Shown: positions 21,836 to 28,852, counted from the first letter of the stretch. The stretch: 32,463 nucleotides of DNA from PALSA-1336 sp964592725 (GCA_964592725.1 CAZQFQ010000012.1:1-32463); one strand, 5' to 3'. Notes: generated from the sequence alone by a model not told the origin. Numbers and translations are program-made.

Positions 21836-21940
21836 CAAATGACAAAAATGACATAATTGAACAAAATTGACATAATTGCCACTGCAGTTTTGCAGTCAAA
21901 ATTTTGTCATTTTTGTCAATTTTTTAAATTTTGTTCAATA
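21836..21940. repeat. Iterated-unit palindrome (AATGACAAA / TTTTGTCAT)
   Basis: The left arm is aatgacaaaaatgacataat plus gaacaaaattgacataattg. The right arm is aaaattttgtcatttttgtc plus aattttttaaattttgttca. The hinge CACTGCAGTTTTGCAGT has its own small palindrome. It occupies the lepB-HisRS-like gap. Confidence 0.85.
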
Positions 21941-22561
21941 CTAATAGCTTGGCGTGTGAAAAAAGCCAAAATCGCTGAACGGAAAAACTTTCAGCCAAAC
22001 TTTGCCGATTATCAAATCGCGCGGTAAAATTCCCCAAACCCTGGAATCCGAACTGGCCGTGCGGTTATCGCCCAAAACAAAATATTCATCACTGCCCAAA
22101 GGGGTGGTCATAGACTGGCCGTAAGTCGGCTCGGTTATGTAAGGCTCATTAAGTTTTAGGCCTTGGGGATATTGGGTATTAAAAATATAAACGTGCCCGT
22201 CCTGGCCCACGCAATTAGGGGCAAAACAGACTTTCTCCCCGGGCAGGCCGATGACTCTTTTGATAAAAAACTGGGTCGGGTCTTTAGGGTAGCGCAAAAC
22301 TATTACATCGCCTCTTTGAGGGTTGCCGACTTCGTAGGCCAGCCGGTTAACTATCAAATAATCGTTATTGTGAAAGTTCTGGAGCATGGATGAGCCGGAA
22401 ACCACAAACGGCTCGGCAACATACATACGGAACGGGATAATAATTATCAGGGCGATTATTAAAATTTTCACCAAATCCCAAACAAAAGCCCCAAACGCGC
22501 TCCATCCCGAACCGCCGCTTGTTTCCCGCTGGTTTTGGTTTTGGTTTTCCTGGTTATCCAT
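21941..22561 (-). CDS. lepB: Signal peptidase I
   Basis: A 206-aa membrane serine protease that removes signal peptides from exported proteins. After a Gln/Asn-rich cytoplasmic N-terminus there is one transmembrane helix (about 27-47, LVKILIIALIIIIPFRMYV). The catalytic Ser is in SGSSM (about residue 57) and the Lys in FFIKRVIGLPGE (about 100). Box E, GDNRTASSDSRVWG, is intact. Single-pass type. It would process the several secreted proteins encoded in this window. No SD. Confidence 0.96.
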   Translation of the reverse strand: MDNQENQNQNQRETSGGSGWSAFGAFVWDLVKILIIALIIIIPFRMYVAEPFVVSGSSMLQNFHNNDYLIVNRLAYEVGNPQRGDVIVLRYPKDPTQFFIKRVIGLPGEKVCFAPNCVGQDGHVYIFNTQYPQGLKLNEPYITEPTYGQSMTTPLGSDEYFVLGDNRTASSDSRVWGILPRDLIIGKVWLKVFPFSDFGFFHTPSY

Positions 22562-22633
22562 GAAATAAAATTAGAAGATGTAAAGTAATTGTAATGATAT
22601 TTTGGATTTGGTCAAGCCGGTTTGATATTGTTA

Positions 22634-23053
22634 TCAGTTATGGCTCAGCACATTTTTAATTTGTCTTAAATGATGGTTGCAATGGCTATTATCAGTTTCA
22701 TCAAAAAGCCAACCAAACAATTCAGGGTAAGCTCGGAGCTTTTCCTCACCAATTAAATCAATTTGTTTTTGCGTTACATTTTGCCATTTCTCAAATTCCT
22801 CTATTAATTGGCTTGGCGTGTAATTTTTATAAAACTCAACCGCTTTCTGATTAAAATTGTCGTAATCATCAGTCTTCATAAACCAGGGGGCTTGTCTTGT
22901 CTTCCAGATTTTCTTGATGGTTTCCGGATCATCCTTCTCCCAACCTACCATATGGGCCACAACGTCTTTTACGGTCCATTTCTCTGTGGCCATCTTATTC
23001 CAGTCTTCGGCCTTGAGTTGTTTTAAATAATCAATAAAGTCAGTTTTAATCAT
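22634..23053 (-). CDS. DinB-like four-helix-bundle protein
   Basis: A 139-aa protein of the DinB/maleylpyruvate isomerase-like superfamily. WTVKDVVAHMVGWEKDD (about 26-42) is the characteristic first-helix motif with a metal-type His. SHCNHHLRQI near the C terminus carries the second His cluster; these would bind a divalent metal. Members include thiol-dependent transferases and ClbS-like protective enzymes; the substrate here is unknown. Start ATG 23053, with a weak AAGGA 11 bp upstream. Monocistronic, between lepB and the tRNA locus. Confidence 0.8.
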   Translation of the reverse strand: MIKTDFIDYLKQLKAEDWNKMATEKWTVKDVVAHMVGWEKDDPETIKKIWKTRQAPWFMKTDDYDNFNQKAVEFYKNYTPSQLIEEFEKWQNVTQKQIDLIGEEKLRAYPELFGWLFDETDNSHCNHHLRQIKNVLSHN

Positions 23054-23183
23054 ACCCGATAAAATCCTTAAATGCCCGCCTCCGTCAAACTACGGCGCGT
23101 AGCCTTCGCTTTTTTTAATAAACACTATCATTTATCAAAGCTTGTTAATTTGTGGCGAAGCCAGCCGAAGCTTTAGCGAAGGC
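23054..23183. repeat. Gap with CCTTCGCT-type hairpin repeats
   Basis: Contains gactacgg-like and gtagccttcgctttttt sequences (23086-23117), and the hairpin agccgaagctttagcgaagg (about 23163-23182) directly after the CCA end of the tRNA-like 3' half. This matches the repeat at 17607. It may serve as the 3' processing or termination structure of the tRNA transcript. Confidence 0.5.
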
Positions 23184-23246
23184 TGGTGGGCATTGCAGGA
23201 TTCAAACCTGCGACCTTTGCAATGTGAATGCAACGCTCTAACTTCA
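23184..23246 (-). pseudogene. tRNA-Val(CAC)-like 3' half with CCA
   Basis: Minus strand: D-stem 3' strand GAGC, anticodon arm TTGCA-TTCACAT-TGCAA (anticodon CAC, five perfect pairs), variable loop AGGTC, T-arm GCAGG-TTTGAAT-CCTGC (five perfect pairs), acceptor strand AATGCCC, discriminator A and CCA. The 5' half expected next to it is missing; a matching D-stem GCTC lies only beyond the complete tRNA-Val, at 23353-23373. Stems differ from the neighbouring tRNA-Val but stay fully paired, so this is not simple decay. The T-loop has T instead of C at position 56. Confidence 0.7.
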
Positions 23247-23352
23247 CCCCCACACCAATGGTGGATACGACAGGACTCGAACCTGTGACCTCGCCGATGT
23301 GAACGGCGCGCTCTAACCAGCTGAGCTACGCATCCTAAACATTGGTGTGGGG
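23247..23352. repeat. 14-bp inverted repeat flanking tRNA-Val
   Basis: CCCCCACACCAATG at 23247-23260 and its exact complement at 23339-23352 enclose the tRNA-Val gene, overlapping its CCA end by two bases. In RNA the arms would pair into a long stem carrying the whole tRNA. Confidence 0.9.
23259..23335 (-). tRNA. tRNA-Val(CAC)
   Basis: A complete 77-nt cloverleaf: acceptor GGATGCG / CGTATCC, D-arm GCTC AGCTGGTTA GAGC, anticodon arm CGCCG-TTCACAT-CGGCG (anticodon CAC, reads GUG), T-arm ACAGG-TTCGAGT-CCTGT, discriminator A and encoded CCA. All stems pair. It sits inside a 14-bp inverted repeat, between two halves of another tRNA-like sequence. The likely promoter is at 23404-23433. Confidence 0.95.
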
Positions 23353-23373
23353 GCAAGCCTGAGCTAATCATCC
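23353..23373 (-). pseudogene. tRNA-like 5' half
   Basis: Minus strand GGATGAT-TA-GCTC-AGG resembles the first 16 bases of the nested tRNA-Val (GGATGCG-TA-GCTC-AG). Its GCTC can pair with GAGC of the 3' half at 23184-23246. Its acceptor strand pairs only partly with that half (five of seven positions, including wobble pairs). It lies about 24 nt after the predicted transcription start. Confidence 0.5.
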
Positions 23374-23403
23374 AAATCTTCAAATTTATCCGATGCTGGG
23401 TGA

Positions 23404-23433
23404 AATATACCACTATTTCAGGCTTAATTGCAA
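23404..23433 (-). promoter_or_regulatory. Promoter of the tRNA locus
   Basis: TTGCAA (23433-23428), 18-bp spacer, TATATT (23409-23404) on the minus strand, with a start near 23397. Confidence 0.55.
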
Positions 23434-23449
23434 GCGCCGGATGGGAGCC

Positions 23450-23478
23450 TTAACGATTCCCGATTTTTAAGCTATAAT
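23450..23478 (+). promoter_or_regulatory. Promoter of the LCP gene, nearly leaderless
   Basis: TTAACG (23450-23455), 17-bp spacer, TATAAT (23473-23478). The predicted start near 23485 leaves only about 7 nt before ATG 23492, so no room for an SD. Confidence 0.6.
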
Positions 23479-23491
23479 TACCAAGAATCCT

Positions 23492-25039
23492 ATGCCAAAC
23501 CTAGACTCAATAAATCCAAAAAAGTTTTCTCCGCCGCCCAAAGTTATCGTTTCCCCGGTGCCAAACAGGCCGCAGCAGGGCAGCCTGATAAGATCCGGGC
23601 AAAAAAAATCCGGCAAGAAAATTTTAAAAAAAATCCTGCTGTCCATTGTCTGCCTAATAATAATTTTAGGCGGAGTGGTTTTTATACGGGCGGCCAATTT
23701 ATCGCAGAAAATTTTTGTCGGCCAAAAAACCACTTTTTTCGGCAAAATTGTGGATTTGATTCGGGGCGGCGGGGACAACGGCCAGCTAATTGGCGAAAAT
23801 TTGGGGCAGATTAACGTTTTGCTTTTGGGTGTGGGAGGAGAGGGGCACGACGGGCCTTATTTAACCGATACGATGATTCTGGCGCAAATTCGGCCGGACA
23901 TTGGCGAAGTAACATTAACCTCCATCCCCAGGGACTATTGGTCGGATATGCCGGACGGCGGGCAGGAAAAAATTAATTCCGCATTTTCCGAAGGGCTGGG
24001 CAGTAATATGGATTGGGACCAGGCCGGCTTATACGCGCGGCAAGTGGCACAAAATCTTACCGGACTGCAAATCCCCTACTTTGCCGTTATGGATTTTTCG
24101 GGTTTTGTTCAGGCCATAGACCAGGTCGGCGGTTTGGATATTACCGTAGATCGCACCTTTACCGATTATCAGTACCCCGACAGCGGCACCGGCTATTTGC
24201 CGCCGGTTACCTTTACGGCAGGCCCCCAGCATATGGACGGCGCCACCGCTTTGGAATTCGCGCGTTCGCGCCACGCCGCCGGCATTGAAGGAAGTGATTT
24301 TGCCCGCAGCCAAAGGCAGCAAAAAATTATTGACGCCTATAAACAAAAAGTCTTAAGCGGCAATATTATCGGCGACGCCAACAACCTTAATTCGCTTTTG
24401 GGTATTTTTGCCGACCATTTCCACACCAATATGACGCCGGCGGAAATTTTCCACATTTACAGTTTAACCAAAGACAAAAATATGCAGACCCTGTCTTTGA
24501 GCCTGGATCCCGACACCGGGCTGATTTGTCCGGAAATCACGGCTTCCGACGGCGCTTACATACTTACACCATGCCCAGGCAAAAGTGTTGAAGACATCCA
24601 AAACTTTTTTAAAAACAGTTTCAGCATCGGAAAACTTACTCAAGAACAAAGCACGGTTTGGCTGGCCGACTCCACCGGTGACAGCCAGGCTTACGATACC
24701 GCTTTCCGCGACCTTACCGACGCCGGCATTATGGTGTATCAGCTGTCTTACAGTAAAGACAACCTTCCCCAAACCATTGTCTACCAGGTTGACCAAAAAC
24801 CGGCCACGACGGAATTTATAAAAAATACTTTGAACGCGACCGAGGTCACCCTGCCGCCGCCGGGAGTTACGGTTACCAAAGGGAAGGTTGACGTGATTGT
24901 GGTACTTGGCCAAAACGCGCCGTCCGAGCCCGCGCCGACTCCTTACGTGGCCCCGCCGGCAATGCAAAATACCACGACGCCGGACATTTCCACTTCAACT
25001 CCCGCGACAACGACACCGGCTAACATGGCAATACCTTAA
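23492..25039 (+). CDS. LytR-CpsA-Psr (LCP) family cell-envelope protein
   Basis: A 515-aa protein of the family that attaches glycopolymers to the cell wall or envelope. It has a cytoplasmic basic N-terminus, one transmembrane helix (about 47-68, ILLSIVCLIIILGGVVFI), then the extracellular LCP domain (about 107-285): NVLLLGVGGEGHDGPYLTDTM, SIPRDYWSDMP (the conserved Arg-Asp pair), GGLDITVDRTF, and LEFARSRH with GSDFARSQRQQ. A C-terminal LytR_C-like domain (about 385-475) and a Thr/Pro/Ala-rich tail follow. Length and order are normal for a two-domain LCP protein. Start ATG 23492 fits the promoter at 23450-23478. Confidence 0.93.
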   Translation: MPNLDSINPKKFSPPPKVIVSPVPNRPQQGSLIRSGQKKSGKKILKKILLSIVCLIIILGGVVFIRAANLSQKIFVGQKTTFFGKIVDLIRGGGDNGQLIGENLGQINVLLLGVGGEGHDGPYLTDTMILAQIRPDIGEVTLTSIPRDYWSDMPDGGQEKINSAFSEGLGSNMDWDQAGLYARQVAQNLTGLQIPYFAVMDFSGFVQAIDQVGGLDITVDRTFTDYQYPDSGTGYLPPVTFTAGPQHMDGATALEFARSRHAAGIEGSDFARSQRQQKIIDAYKQKVLSGNIIGDANNLNSLLGIFADHFHTNMTPAEIFHIYSLTKDKNMQTLSLSLDPDTGLICPEITASDGAYILTPCPGKSVEDIQNFFKNSFSIGKLTQEQSTVWLADSTGDSQAYDTAFRDLTDAGIMVYQLSYSKDNLPQTIVYQVDQKPATTEFIKNTLNATEVTLPPPGVTVTKGKVDVIVVLGQNAPSEPAPTPYVAPPAMQNTTTPDISTSTPATTTPANMAIP

Positions 25040-25064
25040 GATAAATTTCTAAATTTTACACCGA

Positions 25065-25156
25065 GGCGTCATCCTGAGTCCCGAATGCATCTGAGGGACG
25101 AAGGATCTCTAAAACAAAAGAGAGATTACTCATTCAGATGCATTCGCTCGGAATTA
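25065..25156. repeat. Dispersed palindromic repeat (GTCATCCTGAG...GGATCTC)
   Basis: Ends ggcgtcatcctgagtcccga / cggaattacgcc, inner gaatgcatctgagg / cagatgcattcg and gaaggatctctaaa / agagattactc pairs. It lies immediately upstream of der and offers a false upstream in-frame ATG at 25138. Confidence 0.8.
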
Positions 25157-25197
25157 CGCCAGTATCGTATTTAATCTGCAAAATAGATAACAGCCTT

Positions 25198-26661
25198 ATG
25201 AACAAACCCTTACCGATTGTCGCAATCGTCGGCCAGCCCAACGCCGGCAAATCCAGCCTGCTGAATAAAATTGCCAAACGGCCCATGGCCATAACCTCGG
25301 ACGTGGCCGGAACCACACGCGACCGCCAATATATAGACACCTCTTGGAACGGAGTGGATTTTACTTTGGTGGACACCGCGGGGCTTTCTTTAAATCCCGG
25401 CGATGAACTGGAGTTAAATTTACTAAAACAAATTAATGTTGCTTTGGACGAGGCGGACGCGATTATTTTGGTGGTAGACGGCAAACAGCCGGCGCGGGCG
25501 ATTGACCAAAATATTTTAAAAAAATTCCGCCGGATAAAAAAACCCATTGTGCTGGCGGTTAACAAACTTGACGGGTCCTCGCAGTGGAACGAGAAAACTG
25601 CGGAGTTTCAATCCTTAGGAATAAAAAATCTTTTTCCGGTTTCGGCGCTAAACGGCCGGGGCATTGGGGATATGCTGGATTGCGTTGCATCGGTCGTCCC
25701 CGTAGGGGAGGGTTTGAAACCCTCCCCTACCGAGGATAACAATTCCATAATAAGCCGAGGGTTACCCTCGGAACCCGAGGGTAACCCTCGGGCTCCGATA
25801 GCCGTTTCAATTGTCGGCAAGCCCAACGTGGGCAAATCCAGCATTTTTAACAAAATTCTAAAAGAAGAGCGCGTTGTAGTCTCCCCTATTGCCGGCACCA
25901 CCCGCACAGCCATAGACAGCGACATAACAATTGACGGCCAGGAATACACTTTTATAGATACCGCCGGACTAAAAAAGAAAGAACATAGACAGGAACAGCC
26001 CGATGTGTTTGCCGGCTTCCAAAGTTTTAAATCCATCCGCCGCAGTGACATTTGTTTTTTTGTGATTGACGCGTCCGAAGAAATTACCAAACAAGACCAG
26101 CGCGTAGCCAATGAAATAATCAATATGCAAAAAGGCTGTATCATCCTCGCCAACAAGTGCGATCTTTTGCAGTCTTCCCTCTCCCCGATGCAGAGAGGGG
26201 GGAGGGTTAGGGAGGGGGTTAGATCTAATGATATCGGCCGCCCCAACGACGACCAATATCAAACCACCCGCGACTACATTAGCCACCACTTTCCCTTTTT
26301 ATGGATGTGCCCCCTATTTTTTGTCTCCGGCCTGACAGGAGAAAATTTAGAGGAAGCCATAAATGCCATAAAACCGATTTTTGAACGCCGCCACAAAACC
26401 ATCGGCCCCGATCAATTAAATGAATTTCTCCAAAACGTCCTTAAAAAAAATCCGCCCAAACTCCTGCGCGACCAAAAAAAACCCAAAGTCTTCAGCCTCA
26501 AACAAATTGCAACCAACCTTCCCCTTTTTGAGCTTCTGGTCAACCACTCCGGCGCCATTTCCCAGCAATTCCGTAAATTCCTGGAAAACTCCATAACAAA
26601 ATACCTAGACTTTTATGGAACCCCAATTACGTTAAAACTCCGGGGCAAAGATAAAAAATAA
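25198..26661 (+). CDS. der: GTPase Der (EngA), with three in-frame palindromic insertions
   Basis: Double GTPase needed for 50S ribosome assembly. The first G domain has GQPNAGKSS (G1), AGTTRD (G2), DTAG (G3), NKLD (G4) and SAL (G5). The second has GKPNVGKSS, AGTTRT, DTAGLKKK, NKCD and VSGLTG, followed by the KH-like C-terminal domain ending PITLKLRGKDKK. All motifs are intact, so it should be functional. Three extra peptides are encoded by palindromic elements: VGEGLKPSPT (about 169-178) and RGLPSEPEGNPR (about 187-198) in the linker between G domains, and a Ser/Arg/Gly-rich stretch (about 326-341) just after NKCDLLQ. Start ATG 25198 (MNKPLPIVAIVG); the earlier ATG 25138 lies in a dispersed repeat. 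No SD. Confidence 0.96.
   Translation: MNKPLPIVAIVGQPNAGKSSLLNKIAKRPMAITSDVAGTTRDRQYIDTSWNGVDFTLVDTAGLSLNPGDELELNLLKQINVALDEADAIILVVDGKQPARAIDQNILKKFRRIKKPIVLAVNKLDGSSQWNEKTAEFQSLGIKNLFPVSALNGRGIGDMLDCVASVVPVGEGLKPSPTEDNNSIISRGLPSEPEGNPRAPIAVSIVGKPNVGKSSIFNKILKEERVVVSPIAGTTRTAIDSDITIDGQEYTFIDTAGLKKKEHRQEQPDVFAGFQSFKSIRRSDICFFVIDASEEITKQDQRVANEIINMQKGCIILANKCDLLQSSLSPMQRGGRVREGVRSNDIGRPNDDQYQTTRDYISHHFPFLWMCPLFFVSGLTGENLEEAINAIKPIFERRHKTIGPDQLNEFLQNVLKKNPPKLLRDQKKPKVFSLKQIATNLPLFELLVNHSGAISQQFRKFLENSITKYLDFYGTPITLKLRGKDKK
25702..25730 (+). repeat. Protein-embedded palindromic element, family I, copy in der
   Basis: A 29-bp inverted repeat with 14-bp perfect arms (GTAGGGGAGGGTTT and complement) around one central base. 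Read as VGEGLKPSPT. The same 29 bp, in the same frame, occur in the capA-like gene at 31178-31206. Confidence 0.92.
25755..25791 (+). repeat. Protein-embedded palindromic element, family II, copy in der
   Basis: 17+3+17 bp layout with half-site CCGAGGGTTACCCTCGG and its complement, spacer AAC. Read as RGLPSEPEGNPR, one residue different from the nrdJ copy (761-797). It lies 24 bp after the family I element, in the linker between the two G domains. Confidence 0.92.
26175..26218 (+). repeat. Protein-embedded palindromic element, family III, copy in der
   Basis: A C-rich arm (tccctctccccgatg) followed by G-rich arms (agaggggggagggttaggga), giving an imperfect hairpin, read as SLSPMQRGGRVREGV. 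It interrupts the second G domain just after the NKCD motif, a surface loop in Der. A relative lies in the capA-like gene at 30603-30643. Confidence 0.8.
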
Positions 26662-26695
26662 ACTTTTAAAATATAAAAAACCAGATACAAAAGAA

Positions 26696-26732
26696 TCGGC
26701 GCGGACGTGCAAGTACGTCCGCGCCTTTCGAT
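26696..26732. terminator. Hairpin between der and the minus-strand ORFan
   Basis: GGCGCGGACGT, 6-nt loop, ACGTCCGCGCC: an 11-bp perfect stem, followed on the plus strand by TTTCGATTT. It sits between two converging genes and may terminate both; the U-tract is weak. Confidence 0.6.
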
Positions 26733-26750
26733 TTACAGCCTTCATCTCCC

Positions 26751-27827
26751 CTAGATGGGGAGGAACAATCCTCCTGATACCGTACTGCATGCGGAACGAC
26801 CCAATGGTCCCCGCATATTTATCGTTTCTCCGAACTGCAAACCCTGCGACTCGCTGTTGAACTGGCGCAGGGAAAACCCGTACTCGGTTATTTGTTGCCA
26901 GACGGCGGGCATTCTCTGCTCGGGAGCGCCTTGGCCTTGGAGCATCGCTTCAATTTTTCCAACCCAGGCCGCGCAAGTGTCAACCCCGCCGGCAGCGCAA
27001 AACCAAAACTTCTTGGGCAAGTTGCGCTCCAACTGGAACATTGCCTCCGGGCTGAAGCCCTGGCAGCAGCCCGGAAAAAACAGGCCTGGGACAAAACCCT
27101 TCGAAACCCGCCTCATTAGCTCTCTGTGGCGGATGTTGGGATAAATCTGGACCGACTTCTGTAGCCTATAAGCCGCGTTCTTGTTCCGTTTGCCGAACCA
27201 ACAATTAAACTTTCCCTCGGGTCTGACAAACAAGAAGGATCGCTCCAGGGCGCCAATGCAGGTTTCCAGCATCGTGCCGTAATCTTCGGACATCTGTGGA
27301 ATCACGGTAACGAGAAAACAGGCATGCTTACCGCCAAGCAAACCAACGAACCGCTCGTCGCCGGTCAACCGAGACAAAGTCTCTTCCGCCCGCTCCTGCA
27401 AACCCGAAGCGGAAATCGGAATTCTGCGTTCAAATGCGTTTTCCAGCCTGGACAACGACCCAATACAATCCAGATCGTGTCTCGGCCAAAAACGGCTCCA
27501 GTCCGCGTCCACGACCGGCGCGGTAACACCGCAGGCCGACGGAATGAAGCGGCCGTTGCCGTCCACCAGTGAACGGTCTTTTGTTCGCACGCTGAGTTTG
27601 CCGGCTTCGTCCAGCGCCAACTCCACGTCATCGCGGAGCAAGGCTCGCCACACTTTGTCATCCAGCTTAGTACGTCCGGCCAACAATTGGCCAATAGTAA
27701 CGTCCCCAAACCTCAGTTGAGGAAGACCATCCTGCTTAGCAAGCAAAACAGCCTTAACGCCATCCGGCCCACCCATCAAACCTAAAGCGGCCAAGGCTTC
27801 GTTAATCGTTGCTTCCGTATGCACCAC
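26751..27827 (-). CDS. Unknown 358-aa protein (ORFan, strong SD)
   Basis: I do not recognise the family. No signal peptide or transmembrane helix is evident, so it is probably cytoplasmic. The N-terminal half is helical with charged segments (EATINEALAALGLMGG, KVWRALLRDDVELAL). The C-terminal half has cysteines and aromatic residues (GLFFPGCCQGFSPEAM, KKFWFCAAGGVDTCAAW) and ends GGLFLPI. It starts from GTG 27827 (or the next GTG) after GGAGGAGGAATT, a strong SD. Promoter at 27916-27944. Base composition is G+C-rich like the ORFans at 7903-10029 and 14134-16319. It is inserted between der and pth on the opposite strand, which fits acquisition, but that is inference. Confidence 0.78.
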   Translation of the reverse strand: MVHTEATINEALAALGLMGGPDGVKAVLLAKQDGLPQLRFGDVTIGQLLAGRTKLDDKVWRALLRDDVELALDEAGKLSVRTKDRSLVDGNGRFIPSACGVTAPVVDADWSRFWPRHDLDCIGSLSRLENAFERRIPISASGLQERAEETLSRLTGDERFVGLLGGKHACFLVTVIPQMSEDYGTMLETCIGALERSFLFVRPEGKFNCWFGKRNKNAAYRLQKSVQIYPNIRHRELMRRVSKGFVPGLFFPGCCQGFSPEAMFQLERNLPKKFWFCAAGGVDTCAAWVGKIEAMLQGQGAPEQRMPAVWQQITEYGFSLRQFNSESQGLQFGETINMRGPLGRSACSTVSGGLFLPI

Positions 27828-27915
27828 AATTCCTCCTCCAGGCTATTTGCCCGGAATATTCGAACTTGCCACTGCCCGTGGCCCAGGTTCTTTTCCAGCT
27901 TTGAAAAGACATTTT

Positions 27916-27944
27916 AAAATATCACGATTTGGCGTGTTAGTCAA
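27916..27944 (-). promoter_or_regulatory. Promoter of the 358-aa ORFan
   Basis: TTGACT (27944-27939), 17-bp spacer, TATTTT (27921-27916). It overlaps the divergent pth promoter. Confidence 0.65.
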
Positions 27945-27958
27945 GATTATGATAAAAT
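27929..27958 (+). promoter_or_regulatory. Possible pth promoter
   Basis: TTGGCG (27929-27934), 18-bp spacer, TAAAAT (27953-27958) preceded by TGA. Divergent from and overlapping the ORFan promoter, so the two may compete. Confidence 0.45.
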
Positions 27959-27994
27959 TCAACTAGTGCGCTTTAAAAAAGATTGTAAAAATTT

Positions 27995-28549
27995 ATGAAA
28001 CTTATAGTCGGTTTGGGAAATCCGGGGGAGAAATATAAACAGACGCGGCATAACGCCGGGTTTTTGGCTTTGGATTTTTTACTGAAGGACGACGGCTTTA
28101 TGAAGGCCCAACCGAGCAGAGAGTTTAAATCGGAAATGTATACCTGGGCAAACGGCGACGAAAAAGTTATTTTTTTAAAACCGCAAACCTATATGAACGA
28201 CAGCGGCCAGGCGCTTAAGACCATCTGTAATTTTTATAAAATGGACTTGCCCAAAGACTTGCTGGTTGTCCACGACGATACCGATTTGCCCTTTGGCGAA
28301 ATTAGAACGACCGATTCATCTTCATCTGCCGGGCACAACGGCGTTCAGAGCATTATAGACAACCTGGGCACGCAAAATTTCCATCGCATACGAATCGGTG
28401 TGGAAACACGGCGGTCCCGCGATGACTTGCCCACCGACGCCTTTGTCCTGCAAAATTTCAGCGATCAAGAAATAAAAAAACTCCGGGAAGAAATCCTTCC
28501 AGAAGTTGAAAAAAAGATTAAGAGTTTTTTAAGACTCGCAACTTTATAA
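27995..28549 (+). CDS. pth: Peptidyl-tRNA hydrolase
   Basis: Cleaves peptidyl-tRNA released from stalled ribosomes. The 184-aa protein begins MKLIVGLGNPGEKYKQTRHN, containing the catalytic His (about residue 20). KPQTYMNDSG carries the conserved substrate-binding Asn, followed by VVHDDTDLPFG and SAGHNGVQSI (HNG). Length is normal. No SD. The transcript ends at the hairpin at 28571-28601. Confidence 0.97.
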   Translation: MKLIVGLGNPGEKYKQTRHNAGFLALDFLLKDDGFMKAQPSREFKSEMYTWANGDEKVIFLKPQTYMNDSGQALKTICNFYKMDLPKDLLVVHDDTDLPFGEIRTTDSSSSAGHNGVQSIIDNLGTQNFHRIRIGVETRRSRDDLPTDAFVLQNFSDQEIKKLREEILPEVEKKIKSFLRLATL

Positions 28550-28570
28550 CTTTATAAACTTTCAACTTGC

Positions 28571-28601
28571 AAACAAAAAAACCGCAATGCGGTTTTTGTT
28601 T
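28571..28601. terminator. Bidirectional terminator after pth
   Basis: AACAAAAAAACCGC, AAT loop, GCGGTTTTTGTT: a long symmetrical stem with U-tracts on both strands. It can end pth on the plus strand and the candidate ncRNA on the minus strand. Confidence 0.88.
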
Positions 28602-28737
28602 GCACCCACTACCCCACTTGCAAGTGAAAAGTTGCAAACAATCGTCTACAAACCTTTGCTTGGTGTTTGAGCCGGTAATAGGAGGGATGATACCAACTCT
28701 CGCGACTTGCAAATAGGGTATTGGGCACAGATGAGGT

Positions 28738-28852
28738 AATAGGTTGTAAGGCGTGGCCGCCGGTAAGGTAGCAAGTAATAAGTTGTCAGTTACATACTAC
28801 TAATACCTTATTACTTTACCGGCCGCCATGCCCTAAAACCTAAACCTTTTTT
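28738..28852. repeat. GGCGGCCGG palindromic repeat, copy C
   Basis: Left end aggttgtaaggcgtggccgc, right end ttaccggccgccatgcccta followed by aaacct. Inner arms gtaataagttgtcag and cataccttattac-like units pair. The left arm reads GGCCGCCGG rather than GGCGGCCGG, a small rearrangement relative to copies A and B. Confidence 0.8.

Noticed and set aside
23135..23413. 92-codon open frame on the minus strand
   Set aside because: It is the translation of the tRNA-Val gene and the flanking tRNA-like halves.
25138..25197. Upstream in-frame ATG for der
   Set aside because: The extra 20 residues come from a dispersed palindromic repeat; Der family N-termini begin near MNKPLPIVAIVG.
28518..28712. 64-codon open frame on the minus strand after pth
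   Set aside because: It starts at a TTG without SD, runs through the strong terminator hairpin and overlaps the pth 3' end; composition is unlike a protein.
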